Positions 25,705 to 34,046 of a stretch of 39,306 bases of DNA are shown here, piece after piece. The notes beneath the pieces are model-generated. The model saw only the letters and a list, made by a program, of their open reading frames with translations, was not told where the DNA came from and ran no database searches. This DNA is from CAYWVK01 sp964461865 (GTDB taxonomy: Bacteria > Patescibacteriota > Microgenomatia > Levybacterales > UBA12049). The stretch lies in the NCBI GenBank assembly GCA_964461865.1, contig CAYWVK010000002.1:1-39306 (forward strand), in the 5' to 3' direction. The position numbers and the translations under genes are program-made. How positions within the stretch are numbered: the first letter of the stretch is position 1; the number at the start of each line of letters is the position of its first letter.

Positions 25705-26803
25705 CCTGAAGGGTTTTAATTATTTGTGAGGCTATTGCCTGAATTACCGGAACGGCAACGCTGTTGCCCAGTTGTTTCATTCTCTGAGAACTGCTTACAA
25801 TCCCTTCGGGAAACTTAAAATCGTAAGGGTATCCCATAATCGCCTTTGCCTCATCAACTGAAATAGTATGCGGTTTTTTCCTTCTACTGCCGTCTTTGTC
25901 AGCTTCAAAAAACATATATGAGTCCCATGTCCTTTTGTCGTTTACCCACACTTTATTTTCGCTGACTTTGATATATGATTCGGGTGTCTTTTTACCTTTT
26001 GCAACCCAGTTCATACTTTTGTATGCCGAGCCGACACCTCCGACCCTGAGTGTTCGACCGATACGATCCGGCCATCCGTCTCTGGAAATTTCACATTTAT
26101 CCCAATTCTTATTTAAACTCTTAAAATACTTATTAAGAGTAATCCCTCCGTCATGGGTAGGTTTGGGGAATTTGAATTTAGAAGCATTAGCGACATTTGT
26201 TTCAAACGCTACCATATAGAATCTCTGCCTGTGTGTCGGCAGTCCGAAATCACTGGCTTTTAATATATTCCAAGAATCGTCTCTTTCTCTATTCACATGA
26301 TAACCGGCTTTGTCCAACTTACTCAGGATATAGTTAAACGTCCTTCCTTCGTTATGTGTCAGAATATTCCTTACATTCTCCAAAAAAACAACTTTAGGTT
26401 TCCTGGCAATTATTATCCTTTCAATATCGTTAAATAACGTCCCCCTGCTGTCTTCAAACCCGTGCTTTTTCCCGATATTGCTGAACGGTTGACACGGAAA
26501 TCCTGCGCACAATATGTCGAACTCAGGTATTATGCTTAAAATGTTCTTCTTCCAAACTGATTCGGGCAGCATAGTATCTGACAACGTAATTTCTTTAATG
26601 CTTTTCCAAAAAAACGGCTCCCTTTTTTTATCTGAAAACAGTTTTTTATCTTTTTTAACAAAATTATTTTCATAAGTTTTTCGGGCATTTGAATCAAACT
26701 CATTAACAAAAGCGCATTCCGCTCCAAGATTACTGAACGCAATATGAAATCCACCTATGCCCGCAAATAAATCGATAAAGGTGATCTTTTTCTTTGTTTT
26801 CAT
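25697..26803 (-). CDS. dcm: DNA (cytosine-5-)-methyltransferase
   Basis: All main C5-MTase motifs are visible in 368 residues: motif I FIDLFAGIGGFHIAF (9-23), motif IV GFPCQPFSN with the catalytic Cys (about 114), motif VI FLENVRN (about 150), motif VIII THRQRFYMVAF and motif X QLGNSVAVPVIQAIASQI near the C-terminus. The target-recognition region lies between motifs VIII and IX (about 215-315); the recognition sequence cannot be read from it. A TATAAT box on the minus strand (26810-26815) ends 6 bases before the ATG, another leaderless arrangement. It diverges from the GHKL-ATPase operon and probably modifies host DNA on behalf of that locus. Confidence 0.95.
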   Translation of the reverse strand: MKTKKKITFIDLFAGIGGFHIAFSNLGAECAFVNEFDSNARKTYENNFVKKDKKLFSDKKREPFFWKSIKEITLSDTMLPESVWKKNILSIIPEFDILCAGFPCQPFSNIGKKHGFEDSRGTLFNDIERIIIARKPKVVFLENVRNILTHNEGRTFNYILSKLDKAGYHVNRERDDSWNILKASDFGLPTHRQRFYMVAFETNVANASKFKFPKPTHDGGITLNKYFKSLNKNWDKCEISRDGWPDRIGRTLRVGGVGSAYKSMNWVAKGKKTPESYIKVSENKVWVNDKRTWDSYMFFEADKDGSRRKKPHTISVDEAKAIMGYPYDFKFPEGIVSSSQRMKQLGNSVAVPVIQAIASQIIKTLQAK

Positions 26804-26864
26804 TTAGCTATTATATACTGAAATCCTTTGAAAGTATTATTATTTAATATTATCATAAAAAATC

Positions 26865-26899
26865 ACATATTGACAATATGTAGTCATATAAGGTATAAT
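26865..26899 (+). promoter_or_regulatory. Strong promoter with palindromic operator for the GHKL-ATPase operon
   Basis: A consensus -35 TTGACA (26870-26875) and -10 TATAAT (26894-26899) are 18 bases apart. A perfect 17-base palindrome, ACATATTG-A-CAATATGT (26865-26881), covers the -35 box. A bound protein would block polymerase, so the operon is probably repressed by a dimeric regulator, perhaps one of its own winged-helix products. Confidence 0.7.
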
Positions 26900-26909
26900 A
26901 ACATATATT

Positions 26910-27143
26910 ATGTCAAAGAAAAAATACAATAACTCAAGAGAAAGATTTTTGGATGTTGCAGAGGCACGAACAAATGCTGTCTTAGATAGGATCAGAATTC
27001 TCGGCAATTGTTCTAATAAAAGTCTCTATAGTTATTCTCCGGATGAAATTAATAAAATTTTTAAAACCATCCAGGATGATTTAGATCATAATAAAGCAAG
27101 GTTTAAACTAGAAGAATCAAGAAAAAGAAAATTTAAGCTTTAA
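26910..27143 (+). CDS. Small basic protein of unknown function, first gene of the ATPase operon
   Basis: This 77-residue, highly charged protein is predicted to be mostly helical (RERFLDVAEARTNAVLDRIR, ILGNCSNKSLYSYSPDEINK) and ends in a basic RKRKFKL. I do not recognise a named family. It starts 10 bases after the -10 box and is followed 2 bases later by the winged-helix gene. Its size, charge and first position suggest a DNA- or partner-binding accessory factor; this is inference. Confidence 0.75.
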   Translation: MSKKKYNNSRERFLDVAEARTNAVLDRIRILGNCSNKSLYSYSPDEINKIFKTIQDDLDHNKARFKLEESRKRKFKL

Positions 27144-27145
27144 AA

Positions 27146-27772
27146 ATGAATAATAATCTTACAAGGTCCCAAAAAATTTTAATTGTCCTTTATAATCTTG
27201 CTGATGGTACAACAAAAAAAATACGTTTTGAAGACATAGCAGTCAGTGCATTCCAAACATATAAAGCAGACTTTCAGCTTCGAGGTTATCCTCAATATCC
27301 CGATACGGGAGACATAGTACATAAACCTCTTTACAGTGATTTAAAAAAACACGGATATATTTTATCCGGCAATAAATATTTTTCATTAACACCTAAGGGT
27401 ATCGAATATGCAAAAAAGGTATTAAATTTAAATGCAGATTCATCAAAAAAGGACGATTCATATGTTAAATTTACAATGGATCAACAGAAAGAAATAGAGC
27501 GCATAAAAGATTCGGCAGCGTTTAAACTTTTTTATGAAGGAAAACAGGAAGAAATTTTAGATATTGATTTTTATTCATATTTGGGTGTTACCGTAAGAAC
27601 AAATAAATTTGATTTTCTCGGCAGATTGGCAGCTGTTGAAGATGCAATTGAAGCCACAAAAAATAAAAGTAGACTACTGTATAAGGAACTAATAAACTGT
27701 CACGCTTTTCTTAAAAAGAAATTTAAAGATAATTTGGAATTTATAAAAAACAGTAAAGGAGGGAAAAGATGA
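27146..27772 (+). CDS. Winged-helix protein of unknown function
   Basis: The N-terminal 90 residues have the order expected of a winged helix: SQKILIVLYNLADGTTKKIR, FEDIAVSAFQTYKADFQLRG, LYSDLKKHGYIL, then KYFSLTPKGIEYAKKVL, where the wing-like LTPKG turn resembles transcription-factor wHTHs. The C-terminal half (about 110-208) is helical and charged. The gene's last codons overlap the ATPase start by 4 bases, so expression is coupled. It may read DNA or adapt the ATPase to its target, and is a candidate repressor for the palindrome upstream. Confidence 0.7.
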   Translation: MNNNLTRSQKILIVLYNLADGTTKKIRFEDIAVSAFQTYKADFQLRGYPQYPDTGDIVHKPLYSDLKKHGYILSGNKYFSLTPKGIEYAKKVLNLNADSSKKDDSYVKFTMDQQKEIERIKDSAAFKLFYEGKQEEILDIDFYSYLGVTVRTNKFDFLGRLAAVEDAIEATKNKSRLLYKELINCHAFLKKKFKDNLEFIKNSKGGKR

Positions 27773-29598
27773 TAAAGCCTGATGAGATGAAAATTAATGA
27801 AGAAGCTAATGTTTATCATGATGCAACTTTGGATAATTGGGGTAACGCATTTAACTTCAGCCACGAAAAAGGATTAGCAGAATGGTTAAAAAATTCAATT
27901 GATGCTTACTTACGCATTAAGTTTGCTGATAAAGATCAGCATGTTATTTTTAGATTCGCTGAAGGAAATAGCTCCAATCCTTCAACGATTGAATGCATTG
28001 ATTTTGTCGGAATGACACACACGGATATTCAAAAGGCTGTTAAATGGTGGGGAGATCCAAATGCAGCAAGCAGAGGCTTAAACGTAAGAGTTTATGGTGG
28101 TCATGGAAACGGTGGTAAATTTTACATGCGCCAAATGTTTCGTTCTTCAAGGTTTATAACCTATAGAGACGGAAAGCTAAATATATTCGGTTTCAATGAA
28201 AATAAAAAATATGGCTTTGCAGACGGTTTTGAAGACAAATCAGTCTCCTTGGAAGACGCGCTTAAAATTGCAAATATTGATATCTCAATTATTCCCCAAA
28301 ATTTATTAGTTATAATGCAAGCTGGTAAAATAGGTTTTACTTTAGTCAGAGGTATTCAACCCAAGCGAATTGTCGGTCACGCATTGCCTGTCAATCAGCT
28401 TTGCGAGAAACTGAAATACCATCCTCAATCCAGAAGGCCTCTTAAATACTGTAACGTATCTGTTATTTATAACGGAAACTTAATATTTAAGAATCTTAGA
28501 ATGGAAGAAATTGAACCTTTAAAAGAGTTTAAGGATCCTTTTGTTTTTGAAATACCTGAATTCCTTATCGATAGCGATAATCATAATAAAAAAATTGAAC
28601 TCGCGAATAAAAAATATCAAAAAGGTCAATTAATTTTACGAACTTCTTCATTGCCTTTCGGTCGCGGAGGAAGAAAGCCAGAGTTAAATTGCGTGGATAT
28701 TATTGGAGAAATAGGTGTTATTGCTTCATATAAGATGAGCGAAATAGGTCCGTTAAGATATTATCCTCAGGCACAATCAATATATGGAGAATGCAAATGC
28801 CCGATTTTAGAAGATCCTGAATATGATTCTGTTCAAAACGACAGAGATAAGTTGGCTGAAAATGATAGAACACTGGTTTTACGCAAATGGATAGCCAGTA
28901 AAATCGATGAGGTAGGGTTTAAGATAGCGGATTTGGAAGAAAAAGAGGAGCAGAAAAAAATTAATCAGACAACGGATGAATTCAATCAAATGTTAAATAA
29001 GTGGAAGGATCAATTTATGTCCAAATTGTTTACGGAGATATTGGGCGGTCCCGGAAAGGGCAGATCTACGGGTGGAATCGGAGATGAAGGTTCAGGAGGA
29101 GGAAAAAATGAAAATTCAGAGACTAAAGGAGGATTGGGTTCTGGAAAAGGAGAAGGAGGAGGAGAGGGGGATGAAAAGAAAAAAGGATCTGCGATGCCGA
29201 GGGTTTTACTATCCGAAAGTGAGGATCCTGATTTTCCAGGCGTAATTGTGACATTCGCAGAAAGACATTTTGCTGTTGAACAAAGACCGCAGGATGTATC
29301 AAGGGGTATATTTTGGATAAATCGTAATAAACCCATGGCTAAAAAGATACTTGATAAATACGGTGTTGATTCAGTTCAATGGAGAAATTACCTCTTTCAG
29401 AGATACGTAGACATTTTTATAATTTCCGCCATAGATAGAAAGGCTAAGTTAGAAGGCGGAAGTTTAACACCCGATATAATTGATACTGAAATCTTTAAAG
29501 TCGTCTCAGTAGTTAACGACAAAGCAATTGTTGATTTGGAGCAATTTTTAGTAGGAGAAAAATTTAAAACTACTAACAGCTCTGAAAATGAAGAATAA
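27769..29598 (+). CDS. GHKL-type ATPase (MORC/MutL/Hsp90-like)
   Basis: The 609-residue protein has the three nucleotide-binding motifs of the GHKL fold: N box LAEWLKNSIDAYLR (Glu 38, Asn 42, Asp 45), G1 box IDFVGMTHTDI (Asp 78 and GM 81-82) and G2 box YGGHGNGGKFYMRQM (about 109-123). The middle (about 200-400) should form the transducer domain. A flexible Gly/Lys/Glu-rich linker occupies about 425-475, and a separate C-terminal domain follows (from PRVLLSESEDPDFPG). ATP-driven dimer clamps of this type act in mismatch repair and chromatin, and related proteins occur in bacterial restriction-modification loci. The neighbouring methyltransferase, vsr and winged-helix genes fit that context. 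The exact subfamily is unresolved. Confidence 0.85.
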   Translation: MIKPDEMKINEEANVYHDATLDNWGNAFNFSHEKGLAEWLKNSIDAYLRIKFADKDQHVIFRFAEGNSSNPSTIECIDFVGMTHTDIQKAVKWWGDPNAASRGLNVRVYGGHGNGGKFYMRQMFRSSRFITYRDGKLNIFGFNENKKYGFADGFEDKSVSLEDALKIANIDISIIPQNLLVIMQAGKIGFTLVRGIQPKRIVGHALPVNQLCEKLKYHPQSRRPLKYCNVSVIYNGNLIFKNLRMEEIEPLKEFKDPFVFEIPEFLIDSDNHNKKIELANKKYQKGQLILRTSSLPFGRGGRKPELNCVDIIGEIGVIASYKMSEIGPLRYYPQAQSIYGECKCPILEDPEYDSVQNDRDKLAENDRTLVLRKWIASKIDEVGFKIADLEEKEEQKKINQTTDEFNQMLNKWKDQFMSKLFTEILGGPGKGRSTGGIGDEGSGGGKNENSETKGGLGSGKGEGGGEGDEKKKGSAMPRVLLSESEDPDFPGVIVTFAERHFAVEQRPQDVSRGIFWINRNKPMAKKILDKYGVDSVQWRNYLFQRYVDIFIISAIDRKAKLEGGSLTPDIIDTEIFKVVSVVNDKAIVDLEQFLVGEKFKTTNSSENEE

Positions 29599-31540
29599 TC
29601 CGATTACAAATTTGGTTAACTTATTTTTTAACCAATCCCCAAAAGAAACAAACACAAATAATAATATGAAAAGCATAATGACCGATGATAAATATTATTC
29701 AGAAAATGATCCCATTGAGGTTCTTTCATTAAATTCCCAGATAGAATTTATATTGAAGGGAAGAAAAATAGATACAGTGGGTAAATTATATAAATGCAAA
29801 AGAAAAAGATTAAATAAAATAAAATTTATCGGTCCAAAATCCCTTAAATATTTAATGCGAGTTAAAAGAGAGATCCATATTAATAAATTAGATTCGGATG
29901 ATAACGGTCAAAAACAACATTTGAACGAAAATGATAAGTTATCTAAACAAGAGAAAACATCTCAAAATTTATCTTATATAGACTTAAGCAACATAGATTT
30001 ACTCCCATCAATTTCCAGAGATGATGACATCAGTGCCTTGGGATTACCAACCAGACTGGAAAATAGCTTGCGAAACGTAGCCTTATTCACCATAGGAGAT
30101 TTTTATGATTACAACGACGAAGCATTATTTAAAGTCAGAAATATAGGTTATAAAACGTATCCTTATTTATTAAAAATTAAAAAAGAATTAGAATCAAAGT
30201 TTGATTTAAAAGCTCCTGAAAAACCAGAGAGGGAAGACAAAAATAAAGATAAATTGAGAGATGATAATCCTGAAGAAACATTAGAAAAACTTCTAAATAA
30301 AGTTAATTTGTCTGGGGGCGATCCGATAGAAACACTCGGTTTGCCAACAAGAGTGGAGAATGCCTTAAAAGCTGCAGGAATAAAAACTCTTAATTTATTA
30401 TTCTCGTTATCAGATAAAGAAATAATTGAAGGTAAAAACTTAGGATATAAGTCTCTTGAATTAATTAAGTATTACAAAAATTCAATTGAGAAAGGAGTTG
30501 TTTCGGGTATTAACGACGAAGAGTTAGTCGATTTAACTCTTAACAGATGTAGGGATGATAGAGACAAGACAATAATAATAAAAAGATACGGTTTTTATAC
30601 GGGTGAGAGAGATACTCTTGAGGAAATAGGGAAAAGCTTAAATATAACCAGAGAAAGAGTGAGGCAAATTCAAAATAAAATGCTATCCAGAATGAGACAT
30701 CCTAGCACGAAGTCACGCGAGCGTTTAAAAGAATTAATGATTAAGGCCTGTTTTGATAATGGCGGAATGATAACGGACAGAGAAGCGGATAAATTAATTC
30801 CGCCTCTGATTAGAAATTCTTCGATTGACGGAAGTTCTTTTCTTGATCTTCTCGCTGATATAGGATGGATTCAAAAACATGGAGCTGGTGATGTATTTTT
30901 CTATTCACCGAATAGCACAGACTATGTATTGTCAGAACTAATGGAAAAGATTATATCCGTCCTTAAAGTAGCAAAACAATTATTAAGCTTAGATGAAGTT
31001 TTAGAGCGGTTATATTATACGGGTGATAAGAATTCAATAATGCGAGACATTGTGGCTAAGTGTTGTGTTTCCGATCCTAGAATCGAGCAGGCGGGAGAAA
31101 AATACACTCTATACTCGATTCCAGGTCATAAGCAAGATAAATGGGCTCATTATATGTCTAAAGTACTAGAGCAATCAGGCGAGCCCTTGCACTTTACAGA
31201 AATAGCAGGAAGAGTTAATGATCTAATAAGTAGCTCAGATCAGAAGATTGAACAAAGAAGAGTCCACGCAATTTTAATACAGAATCACCAGTTTGCGCAT
31301 ACGGGAACATGGGGTATGTATGGATTGACTAAATGGGGACTTAGAAAGGAATCTACGTTGGATCTCGCAGAAGAATATATAAAAAAAGCAGGCTTCCCAG
31401 TTCATTTGGATCAAATTTATAATTATGTAAGTAAATATAAATATACTAAGCCCAATAACATTGCGAGTATTCTAAATAACGACAGATTTATAAAGATGGA
31501 AAGAGGCATGTATTGGCTAAAGAATGTAAAAACAAATTAA
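29588..31540 (+). CDS. Composite transcription-like protein: three alpha-CTD-like domains, sigma region 4 and winged helices
   Basis: Domains in 650 residues, in order: alpha-CTD-like HhH 1 at 41-98 (DPIEVLSLNSQIEFIL, KFIGPKSLKYL), 2 at 146-203 (ISALGLPTRLENSLRN, RNIGYKTYPYL) and 3 at 245-302 (PIETLGLPTRVENALKAAGI, KNLGYKSLELI). These match the RNA polymerase alpha C-terminal domain pattern. A sigma-70 region 4 follows at 316-372 (TLEEIGKSLNITRERVRQIQ, then RMRHPS), nearly the same as in the housekeeping sigma factor here. The rest is three or four winged helices; that at 517-585 (EPLHFTEIAGRVNDL, TGTWGMYGLTKWG) resembles HARE-HTH. No polymerase-core-binding sigma region 2 is present, so it is not a working sigma factor. 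It overlaps the ATPase gene by 11 bases. A DNA-reading or promoter-interfering role is inferred. Confidence 0.8.
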   Translation: MKNNPITNLVNLFFNQSPKETNTNNNMKSIMTDDKYYSENDPIEVLSLNSQIEFILKGRKIDTVGKLYKCKRKRLNKIKFIGPKSLKYLMRVKREIHINKLDSDDNGQKQHLNENDKLSKQEKTSQNLSYIDLSNIDLLPSISRDDDISALGLPTRLENSLRNVALFTIGDFYDYNDEALFKVRNIGYKTYPYLLKIKKELESKFDLKAPEKPEREDKNKDKLRDDNPEETLEKLLNKVNLSGGDPIETLGLPTRVENALKAAGIKTLNLLFSLSDKEIIEGKNLGYKSLELIKYYKNSIEKGVVSGINDEELVDLTLNRCRDDRDKTIIIKRYGFYTGERDTLEEIGKSLNITRERVRQIQNKMLSRMRHPSTKSRERLKELMIKACFDNGGMITDREADKLIPPLIRNSSIDGSSFLDLLADIGWIQKHGAGDVFFYSPNSTDYVLSELMEKIISVLKVAKQLLSLDEVLERLYYTGDKNSIMRDIVAKCCVSDPRIEQAGEKYTLYSIPGHKQDKWAHYMSKVLEQSGEPLHFTEIAGRVNDLISSSDQKIEQRRVHAILIQNHQFAHTGTWGMYGLTKWGLRKESTLDLAEEYIKKAGFPVHLDQIYNYVSKYKYTKPNNIASILNNDRFIKMERGMYWLKNVKTN

Positions 31541-31597
31541 ATAAAAGCATCCAAAATTTAATAAACATGATGAATAACGACTGGAGGTGAAAACACG

Positions 31598-31963
31598 ATG
31601 ACAATAGATTTTTTTAAAATAATAGAGTTAATAAAGGACCCGGATCTTAGAATGAAAATAACGCAACTCTATGGAGAAAATATTACGTTAAAAGAAGAAA
31701 ATTCTAAATTAAGACAGAAAATAGAAAAGTTTAATAAAAATGAAGAAATAAGAAGTAAATTGCAACATAAAGACAATCATTATCTCATTGAAGAAGACGG
31801 ACCTTTTTGTACTAAATGCTGGGATGTTGATGAAAAACTAGTAAGGCTCCATGGAAACGCTTCTGATGAAGGAGTACAGCATTTTACTTGTCCAAACTGC
31901 AAAACGTACACTCAAATAGGAGAATATCCAAGAACTCGCGTAGAAGACATTAATCTGTATTGA
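31598..31963 (+). CDS. Coiled-coil zinc-ribbon protein
   Basis: The 121-residue protein has a helical N-terminus with a coiled coil (about 20-55, ENITLKEENSKLRQKIEKF) and a C-terminal zinc ribbon with two CxxC pairs (FCTKCWDVDEK and FTCPNCKTYT). A full Shine-Dalgarno GGAGGTG (31583-31589) lies 8 bases before the ATG, unlike the leaderless genes around it, and fits an internal operon gene. The ribbon could bind DNA, RNA or protein. The two-part design is common among small proteins of accessory loci. Confidence 0.8.
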   Translation: MTIDFFKIIELIKDPDLRMKITQLYGENITLKEENSKLRQKIEKFNKNEEIRSKLQHKDNHYLIEEDGPFCTKCWDVDEKLVRLHGNASDEGVQHFTCPNCKTYTQIGEYPRTRVEDINLY

Positions 31964-31994
31964 TTATTAATCCTCTAGTCGTATAATCAGCTTA

Positions 31995-33320
31995 ATGGAA
32001 AAAACCCGCCTAAATAAGTCAGTTAATTATAAAGCGGTTATAATAGTTTTAATTCTTTACTACTTTATCAGACCTTATTCCTCTGACGCTTTTACCCCTT
32101 TTTTATCGGACTTATTATTTCTAATAATTATTTTAAAAATGTTCAAGGTAAATCTTAACTTAAAAAAATTAGTTTTTTTGTTTTTTACTTTCCTTGAACT
32201 ATTGGTAACTTATGTAATAAGACAAAGAAAGTATTCTGTACCGCTTGGGATCTGTATTATTCTTGTTTTTTTTATTTTTTATCAAAACAGTGAAATTAAT
32301 AAAATAAACAACAAGCTTGTTTTGATTGAAAATAAGCTAGGGGGTAATAAAGAAATTAATTGTAATATCAATGAATCAGTTAAGAAAATAAAACAATCGG
32401 TAGTCAGAGTAGTTGGAGGGGAAGCGGAAGGATCGGGTTTTGCAGTAACTTACGATGGTTTAATAATTACCAATTTTCATGTTATAGAATTTGAACCAAG
32501 TCCTAAAATTGTCTTTTCCGACAATACATTTGAAACAGCAACTATAGAGATGGCTGACAAGCAAGCAGATTTGGCTGTATTAAGAGTTGAGAGAAAATTG
32601 CCCATGATTAACTTCGGTTACTATCTGGACTTAACCCCAACCCAGGATCTTTACGCGATAGGATATCCGTTAGGTGGAGATATTCCCGGGGACGCAACTA
32701 TAAGTAAGGGAATATTATCAGCAATAAGAGAACCCAAAGATTCAGGTTTAACAATTCTTCAAACTGATATTGATTTAAATCAGGGTGTTTCAGGAGGTCC
32801 GATGATTGATACTTGCGGAGACGTATATGGAATAAATACTGCCGGAATGTCCGGCATGGGATGGGCAATTTCATCCGATACTATTTTACAAAAATTAAAC
32901 AAGATGTCACTGGATGAGGATCCCTTAAAAGATGTTAAAAAAATAACTATTGATCCGGATTTAAGCCCAACGGAAGCAGTTAAGGCTTTTTATAATTATT
33001 TAAAACTTAGAAAACTACCCGAAGCATTTAGTCTTTTATCGGATAATTTTAAAGAAGGACATGGTTATGATTATTGGAAAAAAGGCTACGAAACAATGCT
33101 TGATACAAGTATTATCAGTTCTTCTCAGGATGGAGCAGTAAACTCAGGTAAAAATATCGTAAAAGTTAAATTAACAACAACAAATTTAGTAGATGGTGAA
33201 TTTGTTTATAAGGCGTTTGAGGGAACATGGGAAGTAAGAGAACTAAAAGGAATGTGGCAGCTTTGGGAAGCTAATGTAAAAGAAGTTAAAAATCCGGATT
33301 ATTTCTGGTTTTATGAATGA
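31995..33320 (+). CDS. Membrane-anchored trypsin-like serine protease (S1C, DegP/HtrA-like)
   Basis: Three or so hydrophobic segments (about 12-97) precede the protease domain. The catalytic triad is visible: His 162 in IITNFHVIEF, Asp 192 in KQADLAVLRV and Ser 266 in LNQGVSGGPM, where Val replaces the usual Asn of GNSGGP. No PDZ domain is present; instead a C-terminal domain of about 120 residues resembles a small NTF2-like fold (PTEAVKAFYNYLKLRKLPEA, GTWEVRELKGMWQLWEANVK). It is probably exported or has an outward-facing active site. A TATAAT box (31982-31987) ends 7 bases before the ATG, so it has its own leaderless promoter and need not belong to the ATPase operon. Confidence 0.88.
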   Translation: MEKTRLNKSVNYKAVIIVLILYYFIRPYSSDAFTPFLSDLLFLIIILKMFKVNLNLKKLVFLFFTFLELLVTYVIRQRKYSVPLGICIILVFFIFYQNSEINKINNKLVLIENKLGGNKEINCNINESVKKIKQSVVRVVGGEAEGSGFAVTYDGLIITNFHVIEFEPSPKIVFSDNTFETATIEMADKQADLAVLRVERKLPMINFGYYLDLTPTQDLYAIGYPLGGDIPGDATISKGILSAIREPKDSGLTILQTDIDLNQGVSGGPMIDTCGDVYGINTAGMSGMGWAISSDTILQKLNKMSLDEDPLKDVKKITIDPDLSPTEAVKAFYNYLKLRKLPEAFSLLSDNFKEGHGYDYWKKGYETMLDTSIISSSQDGAVNSGKNIVKVKLTTTNLVDGEFVYKAFEGTWEVRELKGMWQLWEANVKEVKNPDYFWFYE

Positions 33321-33918
33321 TAAGTCGCTTCGAAAATTAGCAATTAAAACAGGAGATAAAATAACAAGGGAAATCTTTTTAAACAAAAGAAAAAGAAAGA
33401 AACACAAAGAACTCTTCCTAATTGCCCAGAAATATGTTCTTAAAAATGCAGATTTTTCAGTTAAGCCTGTCTTAAAACAGGAATACGAAGAAAGGATGCT
33501 TCATACATCAATACTAAGCTTTAGCGTAAAAGGGTTGGAGATGGTAAAAAATGCAGAACAACGAGATAAAGAAACACATCTTACTAATTGTAAATTTGTT
33601 CTTTTTAAAAAAGGAAAATCATTAGTATTTAAATCAACATTTCTAAAACCCCTTTTGGATAATAAAAAAAGAACAAGTTATTTTTATTTTCCGCATGGCT
33701 TTCCAAAGAATACAAAAAAGAAAGCTTATATTTACAAAGGAATAGATAAATTTAAAAGTAAGGAATACAGGAATGTTGACAAGGGAATTTTCAAACAGAA
33801 AATATTGGATTTTAAAACATTCACCATAAAACATAAGGGAGAAAAAGAAGATTATAATTTTAAATTAACCATTCTTAATAAAGAGAAACAATCATACTGG
33901 GCAGAAAATTATGAGTAA
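33313..33918 (+). CDS. Basic protein of unknown function
   Basis: The 201-residue, Lys-rich protein overlaps the protease gene by 8 bases and is probably translated with it. It has no membrane helix. The first 60 residues look helical, the rest a beta-rich domain (CKFVLFKKGKSLVFKSTFL, TSYFYFPHGFP). I do not recognise the family. Confidence 0.65.
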   Translation: MNDKSLRKLAIKTGDKITREIFLNKRKRKKHKELFLIAQKYVLKNADFSVKPVLKQEYEERMLHTSILSFSVKGLEMVKNAEQRDKETHLTNCKFVLFKKGKSLVFKSTFLKPLLDNKKRTSYFYFPHGFPKNTKKKAYIYKGIDKFKSKEYRNVDKGIFKQKILDFKTFTIKHKGEKEDYNFKLTILNKEKQSYWAENYE

Positions 33919-34029
33919 AAATAAAAATGAAGAAATAATAAAAAAGAGATAGAAGAAGACTAAAAAGATAAAGATGTTTATATTTTGGAGAATGAAGGAG
34001 TGATTAAAATTTTAATATCAAGAGAGTAA
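33911..34029 (+). pseudogene. Decayed small ORF after the basic protein
   Basis: An ATG overlapping the previous stop (33911) reads MSKNKNEEIIKK into a run of A residues and then hits TAG at 33950. Shifting frame at the A run (about 33940-33946) continues as EIEED, a TAA at 33961, then KDKDVYILENEGVIKILISR to a TAA at 34027-34029. The pieces read as one short acidic protein broken by a frameshift and a nonsense codon. Confidence 0.4.
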
Positions 34030-34046
34030 AATATAAAAGATACGAA

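Noticed and set aside
29010..29336. Pro/Ser-rich ORF opposite the ATPase linker
   Set aside because: It is the complement of the Gly/Lys/Glu-rich linker and has no promoter or ribosome site.
29588..31540. Alternative sigma factor
   Set aside because: Only region 4 is present; there is no region 2 or 3 for core binding or -10 recognition.
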